DNA of 64,000 bases from Microbacterium sufflavum. Its GTDB lineage: Bacteria; Actinomycetota; Actinomycetes; Actinomycetales; Microbacteriaceae. The notes under the pieces are model-generated. The model ran no database searches. It had not been told where the DNA came from and was given only the letters and a program-made list of their open reading frames with translations. Every line of letters starts with the position of its first letter. The stretch's first letter is position 1. Below, in pieces: positions 41,592-52,777 of this stretch. The stretch spans positions 2,914,001 to 2,978,000 of the forward strand of contig NZ_CP078076.1 of assembly GCF_023101165.1 (NCBI RefSeq), given 5' to 3'. The translations under genes and the position numbers were made by a program.

Positions 41592-42175
41592 GCCGAGCCC
41601 GGGGTCGCCGGCATCTTCAGGGGGATGAGGTCACGCGGGGGCATGGGGGCGCCGCCACGCACGACGACGATGGAACGGAACAGGTCCTCCACCTTCGCGG
41701 CCGCCTCGGGATCGGACGCCGCCGCCCCGCCGATCACACCGCGCAGGAACCACCGCGGGCCGTCGATGCCGATGAAGCGTGCCAGACGCAGGCCGGAGCC
41801 CTCGGCCGCCGTGGCCGGGACCTCGGCGAGCAGCTCCTTGCCCAGCGGGCCCTCCCGCTCCTCGACCCGTCCGCCCTGCGCCTTCACCTGATCACGTAGC
41901 TGCACGCGGGTCTCGTCCCACAGACCGCCCGACCGGGGTGCCGCGAACGGCTGCACCTGCAACGAGGACTCCGCGTAGTCGAGTCCGACGGCGACGATGC
42001 GCTTGGACTGCTCCTCGACCTCGAGGCGCAGGTTCAGACCCTCGCGCGGAAGGATCTTGATCCCGCCGAGGTCGATGTACGGGCGGACCGGGTTCGCCTC
42101 GGAGTCGTCGAAAGGACCCTCCGTGGCGCGGTTCTCCGGCGCCGACTTGGAGGGGGTCGCGTTGTTGTCGCTCAT
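41588..42175 (-). CDS. DUF3710 family protein
   Basis: A 195-residue soluble protein of the DUF3710 family: YIDLGGIKILPREGLNLRLE, DYAESSLQVQPFAAPRSGGL, FIGIDGPRWFLRGVIGG and RDLIPLKMP. Function unknown, but it is a constant neighbour of dut in actinobacteria. ATGA overlaps join it to dut and to DUF3159. Confidence 0.87.
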   Translation of the reverse strand: MSDNNATPSKSAPENRATEGPFDDSEANPVRPYIDLGGIKILPREGLNLRLEVEEQSKRIVAVGLDYAESSLQVQPFAAPRSGGLWDETRVQLRDQVKAQGGRVEEREGPLGKELLAEVPATAAEGSGLRLARFIGIDGPRWFLRGVIGGAAASDPEAAAKVEDLFRSIVVVRGGAPMPPRDLIPLKMPATPGSA

Positions 42176-42642
42176 CTCGCCTGTCCTGCTTCGTTCGCGG
42201 TGGCCTGTGCCTGGTAGCCGGTCGATCCGAATCCCCCGTCGCCCCTGACGCTGTCCGGGAGCTCCTCGACCGGCAGGAACCGGGCGCGGGTCACGGGCAT
42301 CACGATGAGCTGGGCGATGCGATCGCCGACGGCCACATCGTACGCGCTGTGGATGTCCGTGTTGATCAGGCTCACCTTGATCTCACCCCGGTAGCCGGCG
42401 TCGACGGTGCCCGGTGCATTGACGATGGAGATCCCGTGCTTCGCCGCGAGACCACTGCGCGGAACGACGAAGGCCGCGTAGCCGTCCGGGAGGGCGATGC
42501 GCACGCCGGTCGGGACGAGAGCCCGCTCCCCCGGCTCCAGGTGCACGGCCTCCGCGGCGACCAGATCGGCGCCCGCGTCACCCGGGTGCGCATAGCCGGG
42601 GACCACTGCGGCGATAATGGGGACATCAACGGAATCGGTCAC
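42172..42642 (-). CDS. dut: dUTP diphosphatase
   Basis: A 156-residue trimeric dUTPase that removes dUTP. All five motifs are visible: GDAGADLVA, PRSGLAAKHG, NAPGTVDAGYRGEIKV, GDRIAQLIV and GDGGFGSTGY at the C-terminal lid. Head of the dut-DUF3710-DUF3159 operon, with a GTG start. Divergent from the DUF3093 gene, with GATAAT near 42614 as a shared promoter element. Confidence 0.94.
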   Translation of the reverse strand: MTDSVDVPIIAAVVPGYAHPGDAGADLVAAEAVHLEPGERALVPTGVRIALPDGYAAFVVPRSGLAAKHGISIVNAPGTVDAGYRGEIKVSLINTDIHSAYDVAVGDRIAQLIVMPVTRARFLPVEELPDSVRGDGGFGSTGYQAQATANEAGQAR

Positions 42643-42654
42643 CCCATGAGGCTA

Positions 42655-43119
42655 ATGCAGAACCCCGCCACCGCCGCACGTCCCCGCTACCGGGAGCGGC
42701 TCGCACCGAGCCTCTGGCTCCTCGTCACCGTCGCTCTCGCCGGACCGATGGTCTCGCTCATCTTCGTCCCGGTCGGATCGACGGTCGCCCTCGTCCTCGG
42801 CGCGCTGGTCTCCGCCGCGCTCGTCCTCGCGGTCATCGGTCTTGCCCCGGTCGTCTCGGTCGAGGACGGCGTGCTCCGCGCCGGTCGCGCGCACATCGAC
42901 GTGACCCACCTCGGCGAGCCGCTCGCGCTCGATGGAGCAGACGCACGTCACGCCAGAGGACCCGGACTCCCCGCCCGCGGGTGGCACCTCATCCGCGGCG
43001 GCATCGACGGCCTGGTCGTGGTGCCCAACCTCGACGACGCGGATCCGGTCGTGGCGTGGACCATCTCGACCCGCACCCCCGACCGCCTCGCTGCGGCGAT
43101 CCGCGCCGCGAAAGGCTGA
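42655..43119 (+). CDS. DUF3093 membrane protein
   Basis: A 154-residue protein. YRERLAPSLWLLVTVALAGP opens two membrane helices (about 12-60), followed by a soluble domain with GWHLIRGGIDGLVVVPNLDD and VAWTISTRTPDRL. This matches DUF3093, usually divergent from dut. ATG 42655 is preferred on family length; ATG 42646 is possible. A strong hairpin terminator follows at 43137-43167. Confidence 0.83.
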   Translation: MQNPATAARPRYRERLAPSLWLLVTVALAGPMVSLIFVPVGSTVALVLGALVSAALVLAVIGLAPVVSVEDGVLRAGRAHIDVTHLGEPLALDGADARHARGPGLPARGWHLIRGGIDGLVVVPNLDDADPVVAWTISTRTPDRLAAAIRAAKG

Positions 43120-43136
43120 GCCACCCGCCAACGACA

Positions 43137-43167
43137 GCGCGCCCCTGACCGGATGGTCGGGGGCGCG
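43137..43167. terminator. terminator between DUF3093 and DUF4193 genes
   Basis: GCGCGCCCCTGACC pairs with GGTCGGGGGCGCG around the tetraloop GGAT with one bulge. It serves both convergent genes. Confidence 0.7.
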
Positions 43168-43190
43168 TCATGCGTCGCTCGGAGGACTGC

Positions 43191-43484
43191 TCAGGCAGCG
43201 CACTCCTTGCAGATGGGGCCGTCGGGTCCCTCGTGGTCGAGCTGCGAACGGTGCTTCACGAGGAAGCAGCTCATGCACGTGAACTCGTCCTGCTGCGCGG
43301 GCAGCACGACGACGTCGAGCTCGAGGTCGGAGAGGTCCGCGCCCGGCAGGTCGAAGTTCGAGGGGTTGTCGGAGTCCTCGTCCCCCGTCGTGCCGGACAG
43401 CTTGTCCGGCACACGCTCCTTCAGGGCTTCGATCGACTCGGAGTCGTCTTCACTCTTTCGGGGAGCGTCGTAATCGGTTGCCAT
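43191..43484 (-). CDS. DUF4193 zinc-binding protein
   Basis: A 97-residue acidic protein ending in a zinc site: FTCMSCFLVKHRSQL (CxxC) and GPICKECAA (CxxC). The start MATDYDAPRK is the constant N-terminus of the actinobacterial DUF4193 family. Function unknown. It lies divergent from sepH. Confidence 0.88.
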   Translation of the reverse strand: MATDYDAPRKSEDDSESIEALKERVPDKLSGTTGDEDSDNPSNFDLPGADLSDLELDVVVLPAQQDEFTCMSCFLVKHRSQLDHEGPDGPICKECAA

Positions 43485-43683
43485 GCGGTGAATCTCCACT
43501 TTCATGGTGCGAGTGGGCGGGTGTGCCGTCGGGTAATCGGCGGCCATAGTTTGCATGACGGTGGGGCATTTCGCAAATGCCTCCGCATGCGACAGGGCAA
43601 ACTCACGGCACGCCCGCGATATTCCCTGTTCCGCCCCCTCCCCCGTGACACCATGAACGCACACCCATCAGAGGGGCATTCGC

Positions 43684-44727
43684 ATGGAAAACGTCACCAT
43701 CGTCGGCACTGAAGCAGGAGTCCTCGTGCTCGCGACCGAGTCGGGCGAACGCTTCGCGCTGCCCATCGACGACGTGCTGCAGCGGGAGATCCGCCGCGCC
43801 ACCCGACAGGCCGAACCGACCGCCCAGAAGCTCGCCGCGAGCCCGCGCGACATCCAGGCGCAGATCCGCGCCGGTCTCACCGCACCGGAGGTCGCCGAGC
43901 TGCTCGCTATCGCGGTCGACGACGTGGTCCGCTTCGAGGGGCCGGTGCTCGCCGAGCGCGAGCACATCATCGGCCAGGCTCTCGCCGTGCCCGTGCTCAT
44001 CGGCAGCGAGGTCGAACCGGACGCCCAGCCGACGTTCGGCGCGGCCGTGCGCGCCAAGCTCGCAGAGGTCGCGGCGACATCCGAGCGCTGGGCGAGCTGG
44101 AAGGAGGACACCGGCTGGATCGTGAAGCTCGAGTTCACAGCCAACGACGTCGATCACGACGCCCGGTGGAGCTTCGACCCCCGGCGCAGCGCGCTCTCGC
44201 CCCTCAACGCCGACGCCACTCAGCTCTCCCGCCAGGGCTCGCTCCCCGAGGGACTGATCCCCCGGCTCCGCGCGGTGGAAGCCGACCGGACGACGTCGCC
44301 GTACAAGGACGACAGCCGTTTCGACTCCGGTGCCTTCGGACCGCGCCTCGTGCCCACCCCGGAGGCGGAGGTCGAAGAGCCGTCGCTGCCGGAGCGCTCC
44401 GCCCCCGCCGTCCAGGACGCGGCGATCAACCGCGCCCCCGACTCCAGCGCCCCGAGCGCCGAGACCGCCGACCTGCTGGAGGCCCTGCGACGGCGTCGGG
44501 GTCAGCGTGAGTCGTCACCGCTGCTCGAGGAGCACGAGGAGAGCCGCGAGGAGTCGAGCCCGATCTCTCTCTTCGAGGCCTTCGACGATGTCAGCGAGCC
44601 GGAGACGACGGAACCGGAGTCGCCGCGCAGCCCTGCCGAACCGGCGGAGAGCGGCGGCCGTCGTCGTCGGCGCAACGCCATGCCGTCGTGGGACGAGATC
44701 GTCTTCGGAGCGCGCACCGACGAGTGA
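43684..44727 (+). CDS. sepH: septation protein SepH (DUF3071)
   Basis: A 347-residue protein. The N-terminal DUF3071/HTH region (about 1-165) contains GERFALPIDDVLQREIRRAT, RDIQAQIRAGLTAPEVAELL and ASWKEDTGWIVKLEF. A long acidic disordered region follows. The short conserved end is AMPSWDEIVFG. In Streptomyces and mycobacteria SepH binds FtsZ and promotes its assembly. The start is ATG 43684 behind AGAGGGG. Confidence 0.9.
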   Translation: MENVTIVGTEAGVLVLATESGERFALPIDDVLQREIRRATRQAEPTAQKLAASPRDIQAQIRAGLTAPEVAELLAIAVDDVVRFEGPVLAEREHIIGQALAVPVLIGSEVEPDAQPTFGAAVRAKLAEVAATSERWASWKEDTGWIVKLEFTANDVDHDARWSFDPRRSALSPLNADATQLSRQGSLPEGLIPRLRAVEADRTTSPYKDDSRFDSGAFGPRLVPTPEAEVEEPSLPERSAPAVQDAAINRAPDSSAPSAETADLLEALRRRRGQRESSPLLEEHEESREESSPISLFEAFDDVSEPETTEPESPRSPAEPAESGGRRRRRNAMPSWDEIVFGARTDE

Positions 44728-44754
44728 GTCGCGCTCTCCGCGGTGGCGTCGGCG

Positions 44755-45876
44755 TCACCGCGCGAAGGCACCGAGACGGATGAGCGGCACCCGCGTCTCC
44801 TCATCGGTCATGGCACCGTGCTGTCCGATCATGCCGCGATTGCGCTGATCCGCTGCGGTGCCGTCGTACACCGCCCAGGACGCGCGCGCGATCACGAGCA
44901 CGTCCCCCACCCGGGCAGCCGCGGCCTCCGTCACCGCGGGACCGAACAGGCCGGCCCTGATGGCGTCGTCGCGCGTCACGACATCGGCGGCGCCCTCCAG
45001 GTCGGTGCGCAGCCGGGAGAGCACCGCGCTCTCGTCGGCGGCCGGCTCCAGGTACACGTGCAGCATGCGCGGCTCGCCGCCCAGGTGCCGCACCCCGCGC
45101 AGGTGCGATTCATCGAGGACCGCCTGCCGATGGACGGGGACATCGACCATGCCGTGGTCGGAGGTCACCAGGACGCCGACGCCCGCAGGCACACGAACGC
45201 TCAGGGCGGCATCGATGCGCTCCAGCGCCGCGACCCACTCCGCGGAGGCGATCCCGTAGCGGTGCCCCGCCTTGTCGACCTCGGGCAGATAGCAGTAGAC
45301 GAAGGAGCCCGGATGGTCGTGGGCGAGAGCGAAGGCCGCCTCGACCCGATCCTCCGGGGTCAGCGCGGGGACGAAGGTCGCGCCGCGCAGCGTCGCGCGC
45401 GTGAACCCGCTCGTGGCGTACGCGGCGAGCCCCACGGCGAACGTCTCTCGGCCCGCGGCAGCCTCCCCCTCGAAGACGGTCGGCACCGGCTGCCACGCGA
45501 GCGGGTCGAGCCCGTCGCTCTCCCACCCGCTGAGCTGGTTCACGAGCACGTCACGCTCGCGGTCGAGGACGCGGTACCCCACCAGCCCGTGCTCGCCGGG
45601 CCAGGCGCCCGTCACGATGCTGGTCAGCGCGGCAGCCGTCGTCGACGGGAACACGCTGTGCGCGACATCCCGCTTCGTCATCGCCCCGCTGAGCGTACGC
45701 GCATGACCGGAGTGGCCGCGGAGACCGAGCGCCCCCAGCCCGTCGACCACCACCAGCACGACCGACTCCGCGCGCGGGAGCAGCTCCGACTCGCCGCGGA
45801 GAGCGGCGCTCAGGTCGCCCGCCACCCCGACGACGCTCCGGGCGCTGGGCGAGGCGGACGGTAGCATGAGGGACAT
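44755..45876 (-). CDS. alkaline phosphatase superfamily hydrolase
   Basis: A 373-residue metal-dependent phosphodiesterase/phosphatase of the nucleotide-pyrophosphatase type. Metal and catalytic sites visible: LVVVDGLGALGL (Asp), HSVFPSTTAAALTSIVTG (Thr nucleophile), LPEVDKAGHRYG (Asp/His) and TSDHGMVDVP (Asp-His). The start is supported by CAGACT seven bases upstream on the minus strand (leaderless). It diverges from the topoisomerase gene. Confidence 0.86.
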   Translation of the reverse strand: MSLMLPSASPSARSVVGVAGDLSAALRGESELLPRAESVVLVVVDGLGALGLRGHSGHARTLSGAMTKRDVAHSVFPSTTAAALTSIVTGAWPGEHGLVGYRVLDRERDVLVNQLSGWESDGLDPLAWQPVPTVFEGEAAAGRETFAVGLAAYATSGFTRATLRGATFVPALTPEDRVEAAFALAHDHPGSFVYCYLPEVDKAGHRYGIASAEWVAALERIDAALSVRVPAGVGVLVTSDHGMVDVPVHRQAVLDESHLRGVRHLGGEPRMLHVYLEPAADESAVLSRLRTDLEGAADVVTRDDAIRAGLFGPAVTEAAAARVGDVLVIARASWAVYDGTAADQRNRGMIGQHGAMTDEETRVPLIRLGAFAR

Positions 45877-45920
45877 CCGAGCCAGTCTGACACAGGCTCC
45901 CGTACGCCCCCAGGAAGTCC

Positions 45921-48362
45921 ATGCCGAAAACCCCGCCGTCCGAGCCCGTCGACGAACGCATCCAGGACATCGATCTCTCTCACGAGATGCAGGGCTCCTT
46001 CCTCGAATACGCGTACTCCGTCATCTACTCCCGCGCCCTTCCGGACGCGCGGGACGGGCTCAAGCCGGTGCAGCGCCGCATTCTGTTCCAGATGGCCGAG
46101 ATGGGTCTGCGCCCCGACCGCGGTCACGTCAAGAGCGCGCGCGTCGTCGGCGAGGTGATGGGAAAGCTGCACCCCCACGGCGACTCGGCCATCTACGACG
46201 CGCTCGTGCGGCTCGCCCAGGAGTGGGCGCTGCGCGTGCCGCTCGTCGACGGGCATGGCAACTTCGGCTCACTCGACGACGGCCCGGCGGCCGCCCGGTA
46301 CACCGAGGCGCGACTCGCGGCCGCCGCACTCTCCCTCACGGAGAACCTCGACGAGGACGTCGTCGACTTCATCCCCAACTACGACGGCCAATTCCAGCAG
46401 CCCGCCGTGCTGCCCGCGGCCTTCCCGAACCTGCTGGTGAACGGCGCCAGCGGTATCGCCGTCGGCATGGCGACGAACATGGCCCCGCACAACCTCATCG
46501 AGGTCGTCGCCGCAGCCGTGCACCTCCTCGAGCACCCGGACGCCACCACGGAAGAGCTGATGGAGTACGTGCCCGGCCCCGACTTCCCCTCGGGCGGCAT
46601 CCTGATGGGCCTCGACGGCGTGAAGGACGCGTACACCACGGGTCGCGGCGCCCTGAAGGTCCGCGGCAAGACATCGATCGAGCCGCTCGGCCCCCGCCGC
46701 ACGGGCATCATCGTCTCCGAGCTGCCCTACATGGTCGGCCCCGAGCGACTGATCGAGAAGATCCGCGACGCCGTCCAGGCCAAGAAGCTGCAGGGCATCA
46801 GCGACGTCACCGACCTCACCGACCGCAACCACGGACTGCGCGTGGCCATCGGCGTGAAGACCGGGTTCGATCCGAACGCGGTCCTGGAACAGCTGTATCG
46901 GCTGACACCGCTGGAAGACTCGTTCAGCATCAACAACGTCGCCCTGGTGGACGGGCAGCCGCGAACCCTCGGCCTCAAGGAGATGCTGAGCGTCTACGTC
47001 GGGCATCGCATCGAGGTCATCACCCGCCGCAGCCGCTACCGCCTCGCCCGGCGCGAGGAGCGACTGCACCTCGTCGAGGGCCTCCTCATCGCGATCCTCG
47101 ACATCGACGAGGTCATCCAGGTCATCCGCTCCTCCGACGACTCGGAACAGGCGCGCACCCGCCTGCGCTCGGTCTTCGATCTCAGCGAGCCGCAGGCCGA
47201 GTACATCCTCGAGCTGCGGCTACGGCGCCTGACCAAGTTCTCCCGCATCGAGCTGGAGACCGAGCGCGACGCGCTGCTCGCCGAGATCGCGGACCTGCGA
47301 GAGCTGCTCGGCAGTCCAGCGCTGCTCCGCGCCGCCGTCGCCCGCGAGCTCGACGCCGTGGCCGACGCATACGGGACCCCGCGACGCACGCTGCTGCTCA
47401 ACGCGGCTCCGCCGAAGCCCCGCGCCGCCAAGGGGGCCGCTGACCTGCAGATCGCCGACGCGCCGACCACGCTCGTGCTGTCCACCACCGGTCGTGCCGT
47501 CCGGGTCGACCTGGGCGACGGCCAGGAGCTCACGGCCCCCACCCGCCGGAGCAAACACGACGCCATCCTCGCCACGGTCGAGACCACGGTGCGCGCAGAG
47601 CTCGGTGCGCTCACGAGCAGCGGACGGGTCGTGCGCTTCTCCCCCGTCGACCTTCCGTCGGTTCCGGCGAGCTCGGTCCAGCTGGCGGCCGGCGCCCCGC
47701 TGCGCGATTACCTCGGCATCACCACGAAGGGCGAGCGCATCCTCGGGTTCGTCCGCTTCGACAGCGACACGCCGATCGCCCTGGGCACCGCGCAGGGGGT
47801 GGTGAAGCGCATCGTGCCGTCGACGCTCCCCGTCCGCCCGGAGCTCGAGGTGATCGGCCTCAAGCCCGGCGACACGGTCGTGGGTGCGGCGGAGTCCCCC
47901 GACGACGCCGAGCTCGTGTTCCTCACCTCCGATGCGCAGCTGCTCCGCTTCGCGGCCGCGAGCGTGCGACCGCAGGGCGCTGCCGCCGGAGGTATGGCCG
48001 GCATCAAGCTCGGGGCCGGCGCCACGGTGCTGTTCTTCGGGGCGGTCGCACCGGGGGTCGACGCGGTGGTGGCGACCGTGTCGGGCGCCGAGAGCATTCT
48101 GCCCGGAACCGATCCAGGACGCGCGAAGGTCTCGTCGTTCGCGGAGTACCCCGCGAAGGGACGAGCGACCGGCGGGGTGCGCGCCCACGCCTTCCTGAAG
48201 GGCGAGGACCGGCTGACGGTCGCGTGGGTCGGCCCGAACCCGCCGCTCGCGGTCGACCCGACCGGCGCCGTCCGCAAGCTTCCGGAGTCCGGCGCACGTC
48301 GCGATGCCTCCGGTCAGCCCATCGACGGCGTGATCGGCAGCATCGGGCGCACGATCGTCTGA
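45921..48362 (+). CDS. parC: DNA topoisomerase IV subunit A
   Basis: An 813-residue type IIA topoisomerase A subunit. The catalytic Tyr is in [10 protein letters not shown] (about 131). The quinolone region is [20 protein letters not shown]. The start, [20 protein letters not shown], and the beta-pinwheel C-terminal domain from about 500 are clear. It has only degenerate forms of the GyrA box, and it faces a B subunit in this locus rather than lying with gyrB near dnaA. Topoisomerase IV is therefore preferred over gyrase. The ATG has AGGAAG upstream. Confidence 0.88.
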   Translation: MPKTPPSEPVDERIQDIDLSHEMQGSFLEYAYSVIYSRALPDARDGLKPVQRRILFQMAEMGLRPDRGHVKSARVVGEVMGKLHPHGDSAIYDALVRLAQEWALRVPLVDGHGNFGSLDDGPAAARYTEARLAAAALSLTENLDEDVVDFIPNYDGQFQQPAVLPAAFPNLLVNGASGIAVGMATNMAPHNLIEVVAAAVHLLEHPDATTEELMEYVPGPDFPSGGILMGLDGVKDAYTTGRGALKVRGKTSIEPLGPRRTGIIVSELPYMVGPERLIEKIRDAVQAKKLQGISDVTDLTDRNHGLRVAIGVKTGFDPNAVLEQLYRLTPLEDSFSINNVALVDGQPRTLGLKEMLSVYVGHRIEVITRRSRYRLARREERLHLVEGLLIAILDIDEVIQVIRSSDDSEQARTRLRSVFDLSEPQAEYILELRLRRLTKFSRIELETERDALLAEIADLRELLGSPALLRAAVARELDAVADAYGTPRRTLLLNAAPPKPRAAKGAADLQIADAPTTLVLSTTGRAVRVDLGDGQELTAPTRRSKHDAILATVETTVRAELGALTSSGRVVRFSPVDLPSVPASSVQLAAGAPLRDYLGITTKGERILGFVRFDSDTPIALGTAQGVVKRIVPSTLPVRPELEVIGLKPGDTVVGAAESPDDAELVFLTSDAQLLRFAAASVRPQGAAAGGMAGIKLGAGATVLFFGAVAPGVDAVVATVSGAESILPGTDPGRAKVSSFAEYPAKGRATGGVRAHAFLKGEDRLTVAWVGPNPPLAVDPTGAVRKLPESGARRDASGQPIDGVIGSIGRTIV

Positions 48363-48380
48363 GCGCGCGGAGAGCCGTCG

Positions 48381-48411
48381 AGCGGGGTGCCCGGGCTTCG
48401 GGCTCCCCGCT
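48381..48411. terminator. terminator between parC and parE
   Basis: AGCGGGG (48381-48387) and CCCG pair with CGGG and CCCCGCT (48405-48411), a GC-rich hairpin between the convergent genes. Confidence 0.6.
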
Positions 48412-48416
48412 GCGTG

Positions 48417-50528
<2,112 letters not shown>

Positions 50529-50708
50529 AATCTCCGAGTCTATTCGCGCGGGCGCCGTGGACTCGGCCGACACTCCCCACGCGTCGGCAGTCGGCGCGGG
50601 CCCGTACGCGCTGAGCGAAACACGCCGACAACCGGGCATGCCCACAGGCGGGGCGTGGTTGTATTGAGCACGACCAACAAGGACGCCGACACCCGAGGAG
50701 GCCCCGAG

Positions 50709-50927
50709 ATGAATGCAACGACCGAACGTGAGACCTCCGCTGTCGAGTTCCGGCTGACCGCGATGGACCGGTGCGACTCCTGCGGTGCGCAGGCCTACAT
50801 CGCCGCCGAGGTCAACGGCTCCGAGCTCCTGTTCTGCGCCCACCACGGCCGCAAGTACGAGGAGAAGCTCCGCAGCGTCGCCACCAGCTGGCACGACGAG
50901 ACCGCTCGCCTCGTCGAGACGGTCTGA
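50709..50927 (+). CDS. DUF7455 zinc-binding small protein
   Basis: A 72-residue protein with CDSCGAQAYI (CxxC) and LFCAHHGRKY (C-x-HH), a small zinc knuckle frequent in actinobacteria (DUF7455). GAGGAGG precedes the ATG. The role is unknown. Confidence 0.82.
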   Translation: MNATTERETSAVEFRLTAMDRCDSCGAQAYIAAEVNGSELLFCAHHGRKYEEKLRSVATSWHDETARLVETV

Positions 50928-50959
50928 TCGCGCGGGTGGAGTGAGCCGGACCCGCCGGC

Positions 50960-52000
50960 TCAGTCCACCGGCACGCGACGGATCCGCGGGCTCAGCCGCG
51001 TGAGGATCTCCTCTCCGACCGTGTCGATCCGTTCCGCGAGCGTCGTGGCCGAGGACTCGCCCGCCTCTCCGGGACCGAAAATCGTCACCTCGTCCCCGAC
51101 GGACAGTCCCGCCCATCCCTCGATCTGCGCGAAGAACGGTTCGATCCTTTCGAGCACGCGTGCTCCGGCCGGCGTGCCGACCCGGGCCCCGACGAGCGTC
51201 GATGGCAATCCGTCGAAGGCGCCGACCTCGATCACCGCGCGGCCCTCCTCCACGCGTGCGACCGGCGCCACCAGTCGCGCGACCGGGCGCACACCCTCCA
51301 GCTCGGGCCCGTCCGCGGAGCGGATCCCGTAGCAGAACGCACCGATGCGGGCGACGGTGCCCCGCAGCTCGGGACGCCACCACGACGCGGCGGACGCGGT
51401 GAGGTGAAGGGCGGCCGGTGTCGGGCCCGTCCCCCCGGCGGCGCGGACCGCATCGAGGAACACGGCCTGCGCGTCATCGTCCTCGCGATCGCTCGCCTCC
51501 GCGATGTGGCTCCAGATCCCCTCCAGGGACAGGTGTCCGGCAGCCTCTGCAGCCCGAGCCTGCGCGATCGCCCCGGGCCAGTCCTCCGGGAGCACGCCGT
51601 TGCGGTGCAGGCCCGTGTCGATCTTCAGGTGCACGCGCGCAACAGCCCCGAGCGCCTCGGCGCGCGCGATGATGCGGTGCAGGTACTCCACAGTGCCCAC
51701 GCCGAGGTCGATCCCCTGGAGCAGCGCCTCGTCGATCTCCGCATCCGTCGAGGTGGCCCACGCGAACACCCTCGCCTCAGGGCCCACGAGCCGTCGCACG
51801 TCGAGGCCGCCCCGCACGTCGTAGCTTCCGAACGACGTCACCCCCGCCTGTACGGCCGTCTCCACGGTCCAGGTGAGGCCGTGGCCGTAGGCGTCGTCCT
51901 TGAGCACGAGCATGAGCTCGCATCCGTCGAGGCGGGAGGTGACCGCCGCGATGTTGTCGCGGAGCGTCCGCGCGCTCAGCCGCAGCTCGGGGCGGCTCAT
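50960..52000 (-). CDS. alanine-racemase-like protein A: barrel intact, C-terminal domain degenerate
   Basis: A 346-residue PLP protein. The barrel keeps the PLP lysine (LVLKDDAYGHG, Lys34), LKIDTGLHRNGV, GIWSHIAEASD, HLTASAAS and RIGAFCYGI. In the C-terminal domain the racemase tyrosine motif (VSYG) is replaced by AVIEVGAFDG, and the GRVxMD block is absent. By itself it should therefore lack the second catalytic base. The gene starts in the ATGA overlap with protein B at 51997, which has the opposite defect. The two are probably made in equal amounts and may form one mixed enzyme (inference). Confidence 0.75.
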   Translation of the reverse strand: MSRPELRLSARTLRDNIAAVTSRLDGCELMLVLKDDAYGHGLTWTVETAVQAGVTSFGSYDVRGGLDVRRLVGPEARVFAWATSTDAEIDEALLQGIDLGVGTVEYLHRIIARAEALGAVARVHLKIDTGLHRNGVLPEDWPGAIAQARAAEAAGHLSLEGIWSHIAEASDREDDDAQAVFLDAVRAAGGTGPTPAALHLTASAASWWRPELRGTVARIGAFCYGIRSADGPELEGVRPVARLVAPVARVEEGRAVIEVGAFDGLPSTLVGARVGTPAGARVLERIEPFFAQIEGWAGLSVGDEVTIFGPGEAGESSATTLAERIDTVGEEILTRLSPRIRRVPVD

Positions 52001-52695
52001 GCCTCCCACCCCCGCACGGCATGCGAACCGGCGACCGCGACCAGCTCCGCGGCGGACATGTCCGTCGCCGAGGACCATCGGACGATCTCGTCTCGGGCGG
52101 GTCCGGTGCCACCGAAGTACGTCACCTCGGCGCCGACCGGGGCCTCCGTGCCCTCCAGATCGACGACGCAGACGTCCATGGCCACGCGGCCGACGATCGG
52201 GCGGAGGATGCCGTCCACCTCGACCAGGGCGATGTTGCCGAGCGCGCGCACGATGCCCTGGGCGTACCCTCCGGTCACGAGCGCGACCGTGGTGTCGCCC
52301 GACGCGCGGAACGTGTAGCCGTAAGAGACGGCGTCGCCCGCGCGCAGCGGCTTGGTCGACATCACGCGTCCCGTCAGCCGCAGGACCGGTGTCGCGTCGT
52401 GATTGCTGCCGGGGAGGCCGTAGAGGATCGACGGGTCGATGTCCGGTTCCCCCGTGGTGACCCCCGCGATGCCCTCCAGCCGCAGCATCTCCACCTCGCC
52501 CTCGCTGTCCACGCGCACCTCGCGGGCACCGGCCACCGTCACGGCGTGGGCCACGGCGAGCAGCCCGTGACCCCAGGCGTCGCGGCGCAGGTCTGCTCGC
52601 ACTCCCCCCTCGCGGACGGCCGCAACCGCTGCGGCGGTGAGGGCGGAGCGGGAGATCAGCGCCCGCGGAAGCGCACTCGAGGTCGTGTCACACAC
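51997..52695 (-). CDS. alanine-racemase-like protein B: barrel truncated, C-terminal domain intact
   Basis: A 232-residue protein against about 370 for a normal racemase. The first 75 residues echo the start of the barrel (ALISRSALTAAAVAAVREGG), but the lysine site reads LRRDAWGHG (Arg37 instead of Lys). The rest of the barrel is missing. The C-terminal domain is complete, with GDAVSYGYTF (Tyr125, the second base in known racemases), ALVTGGYAQGIVRAL and PIVGRVAMDVCVVDL. The GTG start lies seven bases behind TAGGCT (leaderless), so the short N-terminus is real and not a misread start. It overlaps protein A by ATGA. Confidence 0.75.
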   Translation of the reverse strand: MCDTTSSALPRALISRSALTAAAVAAVREGGVRADLRRDAWGHGLLAVAHAVTVAGAREVRVDSEGEVEMLRLEGIAGVTTGEPDIDPSILYGLPGSNHDATPVLRLTGRVMSTKPLRAGDAVSYGYTFRASGDTTVALVTGGYAQGIVRALGNIALVEVDGILRPIVGRVAMDVCVVDLEGTEAPVGAEVTYFGGTGPARDEIVRWSSATDMSAAELVAVAGSHAVRGWEA

Positions 52696-52777
52696 GTGAT
52701 CCAGCCTAGCTTCGTGTTCCGGGATCCCGGTGTGACTCCCCCGTAGACTGGACGGCATCCCCAACCCCCGGAGCTCC

